This document shows positions 8,383 to 16,486 of a stretch of DNA of 64,000 nucleotides, piece after piece. The position numbers and the translations under genes were made by a program. Below the pieces are notes generated by a model. The model had not been told where the DNA came from, did not search any database, and worked only from the letters and a program-made list of their open reading frames with translations. Source of the DNA: Athalassotoga sp964433875 (GTDB lineage Bacteria > Thermotogota > Thermotogae > Mesoaciditogales > Mesoaciditogaceae); contig CAYSSO010000004.1 of NCBI GenBank assembly GCA_964433875.1, positions 26,758 through 90,757 on the forward strand. Direction: 5' to 3'. Every line of letters begins with the position of its first letter. The stretch's first letter is position 1.

Positions 8383-10269
8383 TCAAGATATTTTCGCTCC
8401 AGTCTCGACAAAGCCATCGACCGTTAAAATTCTCAATTTTTCTCCATCCTTTGCCGCGAGAAGCATTCCATTCGATTCGACCCCCATCAACTTCGTCGGT
8501 TTAAGATTGTAAATAATTATTATCTCTCTTCCTATCAAAGATTCTGGCGTATATACAAGTCCTATGCCAGCGACAATCTGCCTTTCTTCTCCTCCAACAT
8601 CGAGGATCAACTTTATGAGTTTTTCAGATTTTGGAATTCTTTCTGCCTTCTTTATCCTTGCAACTCTAAGATCGATCTTTGCAAAATCATCTATGCTTAT
8701 TTCAGCCTTTTTTTGATTTTCTTCGGTTTCTGCCATAATTATCACCTTTTTCCACACTTTTGTGTCTATTCTCGGAAAGAGAGGTTCTCCAACCTCTATC
8801 TTTGCCTTCTTTGTTTTGTGCCATCCAAGAGTCTTGACGTCTAAGTCCTGATTTATCCTGTCGATCAGCGATTTGGAAGTCTTTACCATAATTGGAGAGA
8901 TCATTATCGATATGTTTCTTATGACATCTAAGAGATTGTAAAGGACAGTTCCAAGCCTTTCTTTTTTTGACGGATCTCTTGCGAGAAGCCACGGCTCGGT
9001 CATATCTATGTATTTGTTGGAAAATTTGACAAGGTTCCATATCGAGATTAACGCCTCGGTGAATTTAAAACTGTCCATGTAAGAAAAATAATCGTTTATC
9101 GTCTTCAAAAGCAGATCTTTGAGATCACCGTCTATTTTCTCTTCACCGGCAGGATCTGGGATTTCTTCGAAGTTTTGATTTACCATCGATAAGGTTCTGT
9201 GAACGAGGTTTCCAAGATCATTTGCCAGATCTGCATTTATTCTGACTATCAAATTGTCTTCGGAAAAATCTCCATCATTTCCAAAGGTTATATCCCTCAA
9301 AAGGTAATATTTGACCGCATCGAGTCCATAGGCTTTGACGAGTACACGTGGATCGACCGCGTTTCCTTTCGATTTTGAAATCTTTTCTCCGTTGACCGTT
9401 AACCACCCATGTGCGAAGATCTTTTTTGGAAGCGGAAGCCCCACACTCATAAGCATCGCAGGCCATATAAGAGAATGAAAACGGTTTATCTCCTTTCCGA
9501 CAAAATGCACATCCGCAGGCCAGTACTTGTTGAATTTCTCTTCATCTCTCCCGTATCCTATGGCTGACACGTAATTTATGAGCGCGTCAAACCACACGTA
9601 TATGACATGCTTTTTATCGAAAGGCAGAGGAATTCCCCAGTCGAATGAAGTGCGAGAAACGCTTATGTCATCGAGTCCTTCTTCGAGTATTTTTAACATC
9701 TCATTTCTTCTGAAATCTGGCTCAACAAAATCGGGATGGCTTTTGAAATGATCGAGAAGGGGCTTTGTGTATTTTGATAGCCTGAAAAAATAATTTTCTT
9801 CTTCAACGTGTTCCAAAGGCCTATGACAAACCGGACAAAGTTTATCGGGCCCTATATCCTTTTCAGTCCAGAAGGTTTCATCGTGAACGCAATACCATCC
9901 CTCGTACTTTCCAAGGTATATGTCTCCTTTTTCGTACATCTTTTGAAAGAATTCCTGAACTGTTTTTATGTGGTAATCATCTGTCGTCCTTATAAAAAGA
10001 TCATTCGAAATTTCGAGATCTTTCCAGAGTTGAACGAATCTTTTGGCGAGATCGTCTACGAATTTCTTTGTGTCCATTCCTTTTTCTTTCGCCGCTCTCA
10101 TTATCTTCTGACCATGTTCGTCAGTTCCGGTAAGAAAAAAGGTGTCGTATCCCATCATGCGTTTGTAACGCGCAACAACATCTGCAACTATCGTAGTGTA
10201 GGCAGATCCTATGTGCGGATCGGAGTTAACGTAATATATCGGTGTCGTCACGTAAAAAGTCTTTGACAA
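8383..10269 (-). CDS. metG: Methionyl-tRNA synthetase
   Basis: The enzyme charges tRNA-Met. It shows the class I signature PHIGSAY (HIGH), KISKSKGNAVDP (KMSKS), a partial zinc knuckle (YCVHDE..CPVCHRP, with one of the usual cysteines replaced) and the anticodon-binding helical domain. A fused C-terminal EMAP/Trbp111-like tRNA-binding domain (DLRVARIKKAERIP to the end) covers the last ~105 residues and supports dimerisation. The TTG start at 10269 (SKTFYVTTPIYYVN) has GAGGTG at good distance; a GTG at 10314 would add 15 unsupported residues. It is the first gene of the operon running to prfB. Confidence 0.95.
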   Translation of the reverse strand: MSKTFYVTTPIYYVNSDPHIGSAYTTIVADVVARYKRMMGYDTFFLTGTDEHGQKIMRAAKEKGMDTKKFVDDLAKRFVQLWKDLEISNDLFIRTTDDYHIKTVQEFFQKMYEKGDIYLGKYEGWYCVHDETFWTEKDIGPDKLCPVCHRPLEHVEEENYFFRLSKYTKPLLDHFKSHPDFVEPDFRRNEMLKILEEGLDDISVSRTSFDWGIPLPFDKKHVIYVWFDALINYVSAIGYGRDEEKFNKYWPADVHFVGKEINRFHSLIWPAMLMSVGLPLPKKIFAHGWLTVNGEKISKSKGNAVDPRVLVKAYGLDAVKYYLLRDITFGNDGDFSEDNLIVRINADLANDLGNLVHRTLSMVNQNFEEIPDPAGEEKIDGDLKDLLLKTINDYFSYMDSFKFTEALISIWNLVKFSNKYIDMTEPWLLARDPSKKERLGTVLYNLLDVIRNISIMISPIMVKTSKSLIDRINQDLDVKTLGWHKTKKAKIEVGEPLFPRIDTKVWKKVIIMAETEENQKKAEISIDDFAKIDLRVARIKKAERIPKSEKLIKLILDVGGEERQIVAGIGLVYTPESLIGREIIIIYNLKPTKLMGVESNGMLLAAKDGEKLRILTVDGFVETGAKIS

Positions 10270-10344
10270 ATCCTTCACCTCTTCGATAATAAACAACTTT
10301 TGTGCACAGAGCACATATCTCGAATCTATCTATTTTCAACGATT

Positions 10345-10374
10345 ATTATATAATAAAAGCGTCTAAATTCCCAA
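10345..10374 (-). promoter_or_regulatory. Predicted sigma-A promoter of the metG-gyrA-secA-prfB operon
   Basis: On the minus strand TTGGGA (10369-10374) and TATAAT (10345-10350) are separated by 18 bases, about 75 bases before the metG TTG start. This is the only good promoter seen in the gap after the UPF0251 gene. The transcribed leader contains a short GTGC/GCAC repeat near 10303-10314 of unknown meaning. Confidence 0.55.
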
Positions 10375-10392
10375 TCCAACTAAGATCACGCG

Positions 10393-10779
10393 TTATATCG
10401 GGTGGGTATGTTCTTTGTGACAGTATGGGCATTCATGGCCTGTATAATCGACTGGGGTTCGGAAGATCTTGCCACAATCATCGCATTTCATTAACTTCAC
10501 AACCCTGCACCTGCCGATATTTCCCGTCTTTATCTTTTTTGAATTTATCAAGGCGTCGGCGATCTTTGCGTGGGCCGAATCGAGAATTCTTCCAAAGGTC
10601 TGGCGTGATACGCCCATGAGCTGTGCGGCATCTATCTGGTACATCTTTTCTATATCCGCAAGACGCATGGCTTCAAGTTCGTCCATCGAGATCTCAACCT
10701 CTCCGGTAGGATTGTCCGGAGAGAATTCCAAGGATTTCAAAACATATTCGACCATTCTGTATTTTTTAGGCCTTGCCAT
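10393..10779 (-). CDS. UPF0251 (DUF134) HTH DNA-binding protein
   Basis: The 128-residue protein begins MARPKKYR and contains the family block ISMDELEAMRLADIEKMYQ..AAQLMGVSRQTFGRILDSAHAKIADAL, a sigma-70-region-4-like helix-turn-helix. It ends in a zinc ribbon (CDDCGKIF..CPYCHKEH). UPF0251 proteins are predicted small regulators often found with metal, iron-sulfur or redox genes; no function is proven. The ATG at 10779 has GAGGTG upstream and overlaps the end of the DUF5317 gene by 14 bases, so it is the last gene of the peptide/HD-GYP operon and could regulate it. Confidence 0.88.
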   Translation of the reverse strand: MARPKKYRMVEYVLKSLEFSPDNPTGEVEISMDELEAMRLADIEKMYQIDAAQLMGVSRQTFGRILDSAHAKIADALINSKKIKTGNIGRCRVVKLMKCDDCGKIFRTPVDYTGHECPYCHKEHTHPI

Positions 10780-11290
10780 TTTTAACACCTCTTTTTGCGT
10801 TGAGATATATTAAAAGGAAAAGCCCCGTGTAAATAAAGAGATCTCCTATACTGCAGGCGTAGTGAAGGCCCAAAAAATTCACAGGAATTATATCTCCCAT
10901 AAATGGTAAGAGTGTATTTGGCCCCATTAAAATGTGCTTGGGATCCATCGTATCGGGCGGAAGACCCGCGAGCACAAGGGTCTCTTTCGATAGGGGCATT
11001 TTTCCTCCATTTAAAAGTATTACAATGGTATTCGAGATCGCGCCTATTGTTATAAAAGGGAAGCCTTTTATCTTCAAATTTGCAATGCAAAAGATTACAA
11101 GGATCAAGTAAGCGATCGATGTTAGGTAATTCGCGAAATCAAAATTTCCAAATACCGCGATCAATTCGAGGATAAATGGAATAAAGATAAGATAAAACCA
11201 TTTGAAATTGGTGTTGAGAGGGTTCCAGACATTTCTTTTGAAGATCAAAGAAGTTACAATTGCCGCGACGATCACGTATAGGTATATCAT
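10766..11290 (-). CDS. DUF5317-family integral membrane protein
   Basis: The 174-residue protein has about five hydrophobic spans, starting at the N-terminus (MIYLYVIVAAIVTSLIF) and ending with LFIYTGLFLLIYL before a basic tail. The central ILLNGGKMPLSKE and the late VNFLGLHYACSIGDLFIYTGLF segments resemble the DUF5317 family, whose function is unknown. Its ATG overlaps the HD-GYP stop as ATGA, so it is co-translated with a probable c-di-GMP phosphodiesterase; this suggests, but does not prove, a link to membrane signalling. Confidence 0.75.
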   Translation of the reverse strand: MIYLYVIVAAIVTSLIFKRNVWNPLNTNFKWFYLIFIPFILELIAVFGNFDFANYLTSIAYLILVIFCIANLKIKGFPFITIGAISNTIVILLNGGKMPLSKETLVLAGLPPDTMDPKHILMGPNTLLPFMGDIIPVNFLGLHYACSIGDLFIYTGLFLLIYLNAKRGVKNGKA

Positions 11291-12558
11291 TTCTTTATAT
11301 TGGAATAGGCCGGTGCATTTTCTATCCTTATCCTGTCAAACTCACCGGCACTCTCGATGAGTATGTCGACGAGTTTTGGATCGAAGGCCTTACCCTTTTC
11401 AGAAAGTATCATCTTCAAAGTCTCGTCGTGTGAAAACTCTTCTCGATAAGACCTTTTGGTAGTCAGCGCATCGTAGACATCGCATATCCCTATTATCCTC
11501 GCCTCTAAAGGAATATTCTCTCCCTTCAATCCTTCAGGGTAACCCGAGCCGTCCCACCTTTCATGATGGTACCTCACCCATCCAACGATTCTTTCAAAGG
11601 ATGGTATCTGAGAAATCACATTTGCCCCATCTATTGGATGTTTCTTTACCTCTTCGTATTCTGTGACCGTAAGCCTTTCAGGCTTGTTGAGGACTATGTC
11701 TCTTATACCGATCTTGCCGACATCGTGCAACTGGGCCGCTATCTTCAAATCGTCGAGATGCTTTCCGTATATGCCAATCTTCTCTGCTATGACCTCGCAG
11801 TACAAAGCCACACGCTCGCCGTGGCCGGCCGTGTAAGGGTCTTTCTCCTCGAGCGCCTTTGTCAGGGCATACATGGCCTCCAACTTCGTGTTGAGAAACT
11901 TTCTGTAAAGATCTATTACAAACCTTATTCCAAGCAAAGGCCCGAGTATGACGAAGATCACGTAAAAGTGGACGAATGGATAAAGGTAAATCGCAAGGTA
12001 GGCAATCCCAAGCGATATGAAGATGCTAAGTCCAAAAAAGTCTATGAGCACATCCTTTAGAATCCATTTGAATCTTTTCTTTGTCGCAAAACTTATCGCC
12101 CCGGCGACGAATGAGTTGTTTATGATGGCATAAACTCCTATCGCTATCGCTATGGCAAAGATCTTGATTATCTCGTAATTGACGGGAAAGAGCCTGTATA
12201 CAAAGGCAGCCGCAAAGGTCGCTATCGAAATCTGTGCAACGTTGAAAACTATTTTATACCATTGTACGGTCTTCATTCCATTTAGAGATGTTGCAGCAAT
12301 TGCCCCTATTATCATCGCACTTATAGGAGAAAAAAGCACGGCCGCAGAAAGATTAAAGGTCATACTCAACCCTATTACCCATTTGTTTCCATTTATCTTT
12401 CTGACCTCGACTGGAAAGGCGTCGGCAAACCACCCGCTTAATCCCCAAAGTACCATAATCCACCACGGCTCGAGAGGCTCAAAGAAGAGGAGGGCGCAAA
12501 TAAGCGCCCCTGCAATAATTGCGATAATTGCTATGTAAAACTTCAGCGATAATGGCAC
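11287..12558 (-). CDS. Membrane-anchored HD-GYP phosphodiesterase
   Basis: Roughly the first 220 residues form about seven membrane spans that probably sense a signal. The C-terminal ~190 residues are an HD-GYP domain with the HD metal ligands (AAQLHDVGKIGIRD), the second His pair (YHHERWDGSGYPEGLKGE) and CDVYDALTTKRSYR. HD-GYP enzymes hydrolyse cyclic di-GMP. All signature residues are present, so activity is likely. Translation starts at GTG with GAGGTG upstream, 17 bases after a 29-codon gene. It heads the part of the operon continuing into DUF5317 and UPF0251. Confidence 0.9.
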   Translation of the reverse strand: MPLSLKFYIAIIAIIAGALICALLFFEPLEPWWIMVLWGLSGWFADAFPVEVRKINGNKWVIGLSMTFNLSAAVLFSPISAMIIGAIAATSLNGMKTVQWYKIVFNVAQISIATFAAAFVYRLFPVNYEIIKIFAIAIAIGVYAIINNSFVAGAISFATKKRFKWILKDVLIDFFGLSIFISLGIAYLAIYLYPFVHFYVIFVILGPLLGIRFVIDLYRKFLNTKLEAMYALTKALEEKDPYTAGHGERVALYCEVIAEKIGIYGKHLDDLKIAAQLHDVGKIGIRDIVLNKPERLTVTEYEEVKKHPIDGANVISQIPSFERIVGWVRYHHERWDGSGYPEGLKGENIPLEARIIGICDVYDALTTKRSYREEFSHDETLKMILSEKGKAFDPKLVDILIESAGEFDRIRIENAPAYSNIKK

Positions 12559-12575
12559 GTCCTCACCTCTTCAAA

Positions 12576-12665
12576 TTAGAACCATTTCGAACTTCCGACG
12601 GCGGCAAGAATCAAACTGAGAAGTCCGCCGGCAACGATGGCGAGTTTGAATATCTTTTCTTTCAT
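12576..12665 (-). CDS. 29-residue single-span membrane peptide
   Basis: A short frame from ATG 12665 encodes MKEKIFKLAIVAGGLLSLIL followed by AAVGSSKWF and a stop. It has a basic N-terminus, one hydrophobic span of about 18 residues and a short tail, typical of small inner-membrane peptides. GGGGGT lies seven bases before the start. It immediately precedes the HD-GYP gene, so it may modulate that protein or act as a leader peptide. The support is the good ribosome site, composition and position; homologs cannot be checked here. Its Shine-Dalgarno can be paired by an upstream sequence (see the leader stem). Confidence 0.6.
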   Translation of the reverse strand: MKEKIFKLAIVAGGLLSLILAAVGSSKWF

Positions 12666-12736
12666 GAGACTTACCCCCTTTCAAAATTGATTTTTTGGTT
12701 TTACTTGGTTTTAAAGATTACAAAGGGTTAAGTCTC
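12666..12736 (-). promoter_or_regulatory. Leader stem that sequesters the ribosome-binding site of the peptide/HD-GYP operon
   Basis: In the minus-strand transcript GAGACUUA (12736-12729) is fully complementary to UAAGUCUC (12673-12666), which directly precedes the start codon at 12665. After one A/G mismatch, CCCUUU (12727-12722) pairs with the GGGGAA run of the Shine-Dalgarno region. About 14 pairs close a 40-base A-rich loop containing two AAAACCAA repeats. The fold would block translation unless opened by heat, a ligand, a protein or an alternative helix. It matches no riboswitch class I know. Confidence 0.6.
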
Positions 12737-12822
12737 CGCTTTGATCTGGTATCCTTCTCTTTTTATCGCTGAGATTATCATATCATATTTTTTATAAATT
12801 CGAAACTTATCAAAAGGAAGGC

Positions 12823-12850
12823 TTTAAGCCGATCGTGTATGTGTTATAAT
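12823..12850 (+). promoter_or_regulatory. Predicted promoter of the ribokinase-RqcP-YchF operon
   Basis: A perfect TATAAT (12845-12850) is preceded at 16 bases by TTTAAG (12823-12828), a weak -35. The ribokinase ribosome site GGAGG follows and the ATG is at 12874. The remainder of 12737-12822 is AT-rich and must also hold the divergent promoter for the peptide/HD-GYP operon. A TATGATAAT-like stretch near 12773-12785 on the minus strand is a candidate for it. Confidence 0.5.
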
Positions 12851-12873
12851 TTCACGGGAACGGAGGTTTTTAT

Positions 12874-13773
12874 ATGCCGATAGCAGTTCTTGGAAGCATA
12901 AATGTCGATCTTGTGAGTTTTACAAAGAGATTTCCAAATCCAGGCGAGACGATAAGGGGAGAAGGATTTGAAATTCATCAGGGAGGGAAAGGCGCAAATC
13001 AATCTGTCGCGGCGGCAAAGAGCGGCGGAGATGTTTTCATGTTAGGCGCCGTCGGAAAGGATATATTCGGAGATTTTCTCATCGATTCTCTCAAAAAATC
13101 AGGCGTCAGGACAGAGAGAATTTCACAGATTGAGGGGACATCCGGCGTTGCGAGCATATGGGTAGATGAGAATGGCGAAAATTCGATAATCCTCGATGGC
13201 GGGGCAAATGATAAGATAGATAATGGATTTGTCGACAAAAATTTCGATATCGTAAAGGATGCCGATTTTCTTTTGATCCAGTTTGAAATTTCAAAGGACG
13301 TTGTCTCCTACGCCGCCCGTCTTGCTCACGATGCCGGTGTAAAGGTTATACTCGATCCGGCGCCGGCCTCTCGTCTTTCGAGCGAGATTTTAAAAAGCGT
13401 AGATTACATAACTCCAAATGAAATAGAGATTTCTCAGATCGCCGATGGAAAGACTTTGAAAGAGAGAATCCTTGCAATTGAAAGAATGGGACCTAAAGTC
13501 ATAGTTAAGGCCGGCGGAAAGGGCGTCTACATTTTAAAAGATGGAGAGATCGTCAATCTTAAGGCATTCAGGGTAAATGCGGTTGACACTACCGGAGCCG
13601 GAGACTGTTTTAACGGAACTTTGGCCGTCGGCCTTTCTGAGGGGAAGGATCTTGAAAGAGCGTGTTATTTTGCGATGGCCGCCTCTGCCATCTCGGTAAC
13701 GAGAAGAGGGGCTGGATCTTCATTTCCATCAAGAAAGGAAATAGAGGAGTTTTTAAAAACTCATGAGGCTTGA
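12874..13773 (+). CDS. rbsK: Ribokinase (PfkB family)
   Basis: The 299-residue protein follows the ribokinase pattern: N-terminal GSINVDLV and GGKGANQSVAAAKSGG (first PfkB signature), and DTTGAGDCFNGTL near the C-terminus with the catalytic aspartate and anion hole (second signature). It would phosphorylate D-ribose to ribose-5-phosphate with ATP. GGAGG precedes the ATG. No ribose transporter is adjacent; it instead opens an operon with RqcP-like and YchF genes, with its 3' end overlapping the next gene by 11 bases. Another PfkB sugar specificity cannot be excluded. Confidence 0.88.
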   Translation: MPIAVLGSINVDLVSFTKRFPNPGETIRGEGFEIHQGGKGANQSVAAAKSGGDVFMLGAVGKDIFGDFLIDSLKKSGVRTERISQIEGTSGVASIWVDENGENSIILDGGANDKIDNGFVDKNFDIVKDADFLLIQFEISKDVVSYAARLAHDAGVKVILDPAPASRLSSEILKSVDYITPNEIEISQIADGKTLKERILAIERMGPKVIVKAGGKGVYILKDGEIVNLKAFRVNAVDTTGAGDCFNGTLAVGLSEGKDLERACYFAMAASAISVTRRGAGSSFPSRKEIEEFLKTHEA

Positions 13774-14008
13774 TAAATTCTTGAAAGTTTGCGGAATAAT
13801 AAAGAGAAGGACGGTGTCTCAAGAAATAATAGAACTTGGCGGAGTTACGAAGGCCGGAAGAGTCTTAAAGTCTTCTTACGATGTAAAAGTGGGAGACATT
13901 CTTACGATAAAGATGAAGAATGAAACCGTAACGATAAGGGTAACGGCCATTCCGGAAAGAAATGAAAAAGGGAATTACTTTGAGATATACCGAGGTGAAG
14001 AGAATTGA
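13763..14008 (+). CDS. RqcP/YabO-like S4-domain RNA-binding protein
   Basis: The 81-residue protein is a single S4 domain (MRLDKFLKVCGIIKRRTVSQ..GGVTKAGRVLKSSYDVKVGD) closely resembling YabO/RqcP of Firmicutes. RqcP stabilises tRNA on obstructed 50S subunits during RqcH-driven alanine tailing of stalled chains. Hsp15-type heat-shock S4 proteins are a close alternative, but the length and the KRR motif favour RqcP. It overlaps both neighbours (rbsK and ychF), placing it with the ribosome-binding ATPase YchF. Confidence 0.75.
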   Translation: MRLDKFLKVCGIIKRRTVSQEIIELGGVTKAGRVLKSSYDVKVGDILTIKMKNETVTIRVTAIPERNEKGNYFEIYRGEEN

Positions 14009-15051
14009 AGGTTGGAATATACGGCGCGCCTTATTCGGGGAAGACAACTGTCTTTAGATTGCTTGTTGGAAATCAATTGGATAATGTTGGCATTGCGAAG
14101 ATTCACGACGAAAGGATAGATTTTCTTTCCAAGATGTTCAATCCAAAAAAGACCACATACGCGACGATCGAACTTGTTGATCTGCCAGGCCTTTCGCCTG
14201 ATTTATCTAGAAAAGATAAGAATCAGATATTGATGAAGATTCAAAATGTCGACGCAATTCTATGGGTAATAAGGGCTTTTGAAGATGAATCTGTGCCATC
14301 TTATTTTAATGATCCGGCAAAAGAATGCGAATATTTGAGGGATGAGTTGCTCGTAAGAGACCTTGAAATAGCCGAATCCAACGTCGAAAAATTGAAAAAT
14401 GCTAAAAGGAAATTGTCTCCAAATGAAGAACTTCAACTTAAGGCGCTTGAGAAATCTTTGAATGCTCTAAATGAGGGAAGGTTCGTAAAACTCGCCGATT
14501 TAAATGAAGAGGAAAAAAGAATTTTGAATTCTTTCTCTTTTTTTACACTTCTTGAATCCGTTATCGTGGTCAATCTTGATGAGAAATCCTTCAGATCGCA
14601 CGATTATAAAGGGAAAGATGGAATTAAGAAAATAGCGGATGAAAATAATTTCGCCATGATCGAAGTTTGTGGAAAACTCGAGATGGAGATAAATGAACTT
14701 GAAGAGAATGAAAGGTACGAGTTTTTAAGAGACCTTGGCCTTACGGAGAGCGGAATTGAAAGACTTTCAAAGGTACTTTATTCAAGCCTTGGCCTTATTT
14801 CTTTCTTTACGGCTGGAGAGGATGAGGTAAGGGCATGGACTATAAAACGCGGGACAACATTTAAAGAGGCTGCCGGAAAGATCCATACCGACCTTGAAAG
14901 AGGGTTTATAAGGGCCGAGGTTGTAAAGTTCGACGATCTCAAGAAATTTGGATCGATGAAGGAAATAAAGGCAAATGGACTTATGAAACTTGAAGGCAAG
15001 GATTCGATAGTCGAAGATGGGGATATTGTGAATGTGAGGTTTAGCGTGTGA
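14005..15051 (+). CDS. ychF: Ribosome-binding ATPase YchF (OLA1)
   Basis: The 348-residue protein has the G1 loop GAPYSGKTT, switch motif VDLPGL, a coiled-coil insertion (residues ~120-170) and NLDE in place of the NKxD guanine motif, the substitution that gives YchF ATP preference. The C-terminal TGS domain contains the RAWTIKRGTTFKEAAGKIH segment. YchF binds ribosomes and is linked to translation leaderless-mRNA choice and oxidative stress. The TTG start overlaps the rqcP TGA as TTGA, with GAGGTG upstream. Confidence 0.92.
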   Translation: MKVGIYGAPYSGKTTVFRLLVGNQLDNVGIAKIHDERIDFLSKMFNPKKTTYATIELVDLPGLSPDLSRKDKNQILMKIQNVDAILWVIRAFEDESVPSYFNDPAKECEYLRDELLVRDLEIAESNVEKLKNAKRKLSPNEELQLKALEKSLNALNEGRFVKLADLNEEEKRILNSFSFFTLLESVIVVNLDEKSFRSHDYKGKDGIKKIADENNFAMIEVCGKLEMEINELEENERYEFLRDLGLTESGIERLSKVLYSSLGLISFFTAGEDEVRAWTIKRGTTFKEAAGKIHTDLERGFIRAEVVKFDDLKKFGSMKEIKANGLMKLEGKDSIVEDGDIVNVRFSV

Positions 15052-15491
15052 TCCTTTCGGCAATTCTTGCAGGCGTTTTTTTGTACTTTGCCATATCTTT
15101 TTTTCACTTTGAGTGGACTGTATGGATCGTTTTTGTAGTTGCCGAGATACTGTCGCTCTTATTTCATAAAGGAATCCATTTTAGGACTTCTCAGATGACC
15201 TTTATCTTCCTCTACCTTATAATCTTTTTGCTCTGGGCAAAGGAGGGCATTTCTTTTGCTCCTCAATTCATCTATCTTTTGAGTTTTGCCGTCGTATCCT
15301 TTGTACTTTCCGATCTCTTCTTGAAGTTGTTTTTTAAAATATCCGGCTGGACTTTGGTCGGCATTACGGTATCATTGCTCATGTACGAAAGATTTGGTTC
15401 TATTATTTTGGCCATCGTTGTTGGCCTTATTGTAATTCCAATAGCATTAAGGGATCGAGAACGTGCCGGAGATAAAAATAGATCAGCCTAA
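15048..15491 (+). CDS. Unrecognised integral membrane protein
   Basis: The 147-residue protein has about five hydrophobic segments (for example LYFAISFFHFEWTVWIVFVV and IILAIVVGLIVIPIAL) and a charged C-terminus (RDRERAGDKNRSA). I recognise no family. Its GTG start overlaps the ychF stop (GTGA), and its end overlaps the next gene by 29 bases, so all are translated from one message. A housekeeping or envelope role is possible but unsupported. Confidence 0.75.
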   Translation: MILSAILAGVFLYFAISFFHFEWTVWIVFVVAEILSLLFHKGIHFRTSQMTFIFLYLIIFLLWAKEGISFAPQFIYLLSFAVVSFVLSDLFLKLFFKISGWTLVGITVSLLMYERFGSIILAIVVGLIVIPIALRDRERAGDKNRSA

Positions 15492-16485
15492 ATTCAAAAG
15501 GTTCGTAAGGATTTTCGACAGGGTAAGCGGAACAATAGAGCCTTCGATGAGAAGGGCATATTTTTACACAAATCTCTCGACACTTATGGCCTACGGCACA
15601 GACGGATGCCTCTCAGTCGATCTTGAACTTGGATCTATCGAGCCATTTGACGGATTTTACACTGTTCCTCTCGACGATTTAAAGTTGCTTTTAAGAGAAA
15701 AGAGCGGAGAGGTAAGGATGAAGTTCGGATCTAATCTTCAAATCTCAAGCGGGGCGGAGATAATATCTATCCTCCATCCATTTGTTTCAAATCCGAGAAG
15801 GTTAGATCCCATCGAGACGGAAGATAGGATATACGCGTCTCAATTGAAAAGGGTACTTGATCTTGGAAGTATAATCTCGAGAGAAGGTCAGATGATCTTT
15901 GTTGGAGCGACAGAAAAGTTTATCTGTGCCAGCCAAGATTACGGCCATACGGGCATAGGTTTTACCGAATTCAAAGGTAGACCATTTTCTGTAGAGATTC
16001 CTTACGAGAGCGTGAGACATCTTGTAAAGGCTCTCGATGCGATAAGAGAAGACAGGCTCGAGATCGGATATTCAAATAGAATCGGGATAAAATTCTCAGA
16101 TGGAGTGTTGTCGATCTGTTCAACTCCTTCCGATACAGGCAAAATAAATGAATTTCTTAACTTTGAAGCGGGTGATTTTGAGATCCCAACAAAAGCGTTA
16201 AAAGATGGATCAACATTTGCGGCGAGATTTCAAAGAAGAAATGGAGGAAGGGGATATTTAGAACTTTCAGACACGATGAAATTCATCGTCATCTCATCCA
16301 TTTCAGCGTACGAATACAATTACCCCATCGAGTGGGGTAAGATGATAAGGGTGGCCATAAGCCCTATGAAGTTCCAAAGGTTTTTTTCGCGCTTAAATGA
16401 AAAGTACGTAAAGGTCGGTATCAATCACGAATATCTTGTCTTTAAAGGTCTTCAATCTCTCATGATTGTCAGGATCGAAAAATGA
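15463..16485 (+). CDS. Putative DNA-clamp-like protein, divergent DnaN paralog
   Basis: The 340-residue protein lacks strong motifs, but its layout echoes the three repeated domains of the beta sliding clamp. YTVPLDDLKLLLREKSGEVRMKF..LQISSG resembles clamp domain 1 (PxxxL...L.I.sG). EIPYESVRHLVKALDAIREDRLEIGYSNRIGIKF resembles the domain 2 'vPrksL.eL...l' block. The end (YVKVGINHEYLVFKGLQSLMIVRIE) resembles the clamp ending 'vxixxx...pxyLIMPVRL'. The length is close to DnaN (about 365). This is pattern reading, not a proven homology; it could act in replication, repair or only share the fold. GTG start inside the preceding gene. Confidence 0.45.
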   Translation: MPEIKIDQPKFKRFVRIFDRVSGTIEPSMRRAYFYTNLSTLMAYGTDGCLSVDLELGSIEPFDGFYTVPLDDLKLLLREKSGEVRMKFGSNLQISSGAEIISILHPFVSNPRRLDPIETEDRIYASQLKRVLDLGSIISREGQMIFVGATEKFICASQDYGHTGIGFTEFKGRPFSVEIPYESVRHLVKALDAIREDRLEIGYSNRIGIKFSDGVLSICSTPSDTGKINEFLNFEAGDFEIPTKALKDGSTFAARFQRRNGGRGYLELSDTMKFIVISSISAYEYNYPIEWGKMIRVAISPMKFQRFFSRLNEKYVKVGINHEYLVFKGLQSLMIVRIEK

Positions 16486-16486
16486 T

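Noticed and set aside
12682..12800. c-di-GMP riboswitch before the HD-GYP operon
   Set aside because: The conserved GGGCAAACC and GGGACGCAAAGCC-type elements of class I are absent, and class II features are not seen.
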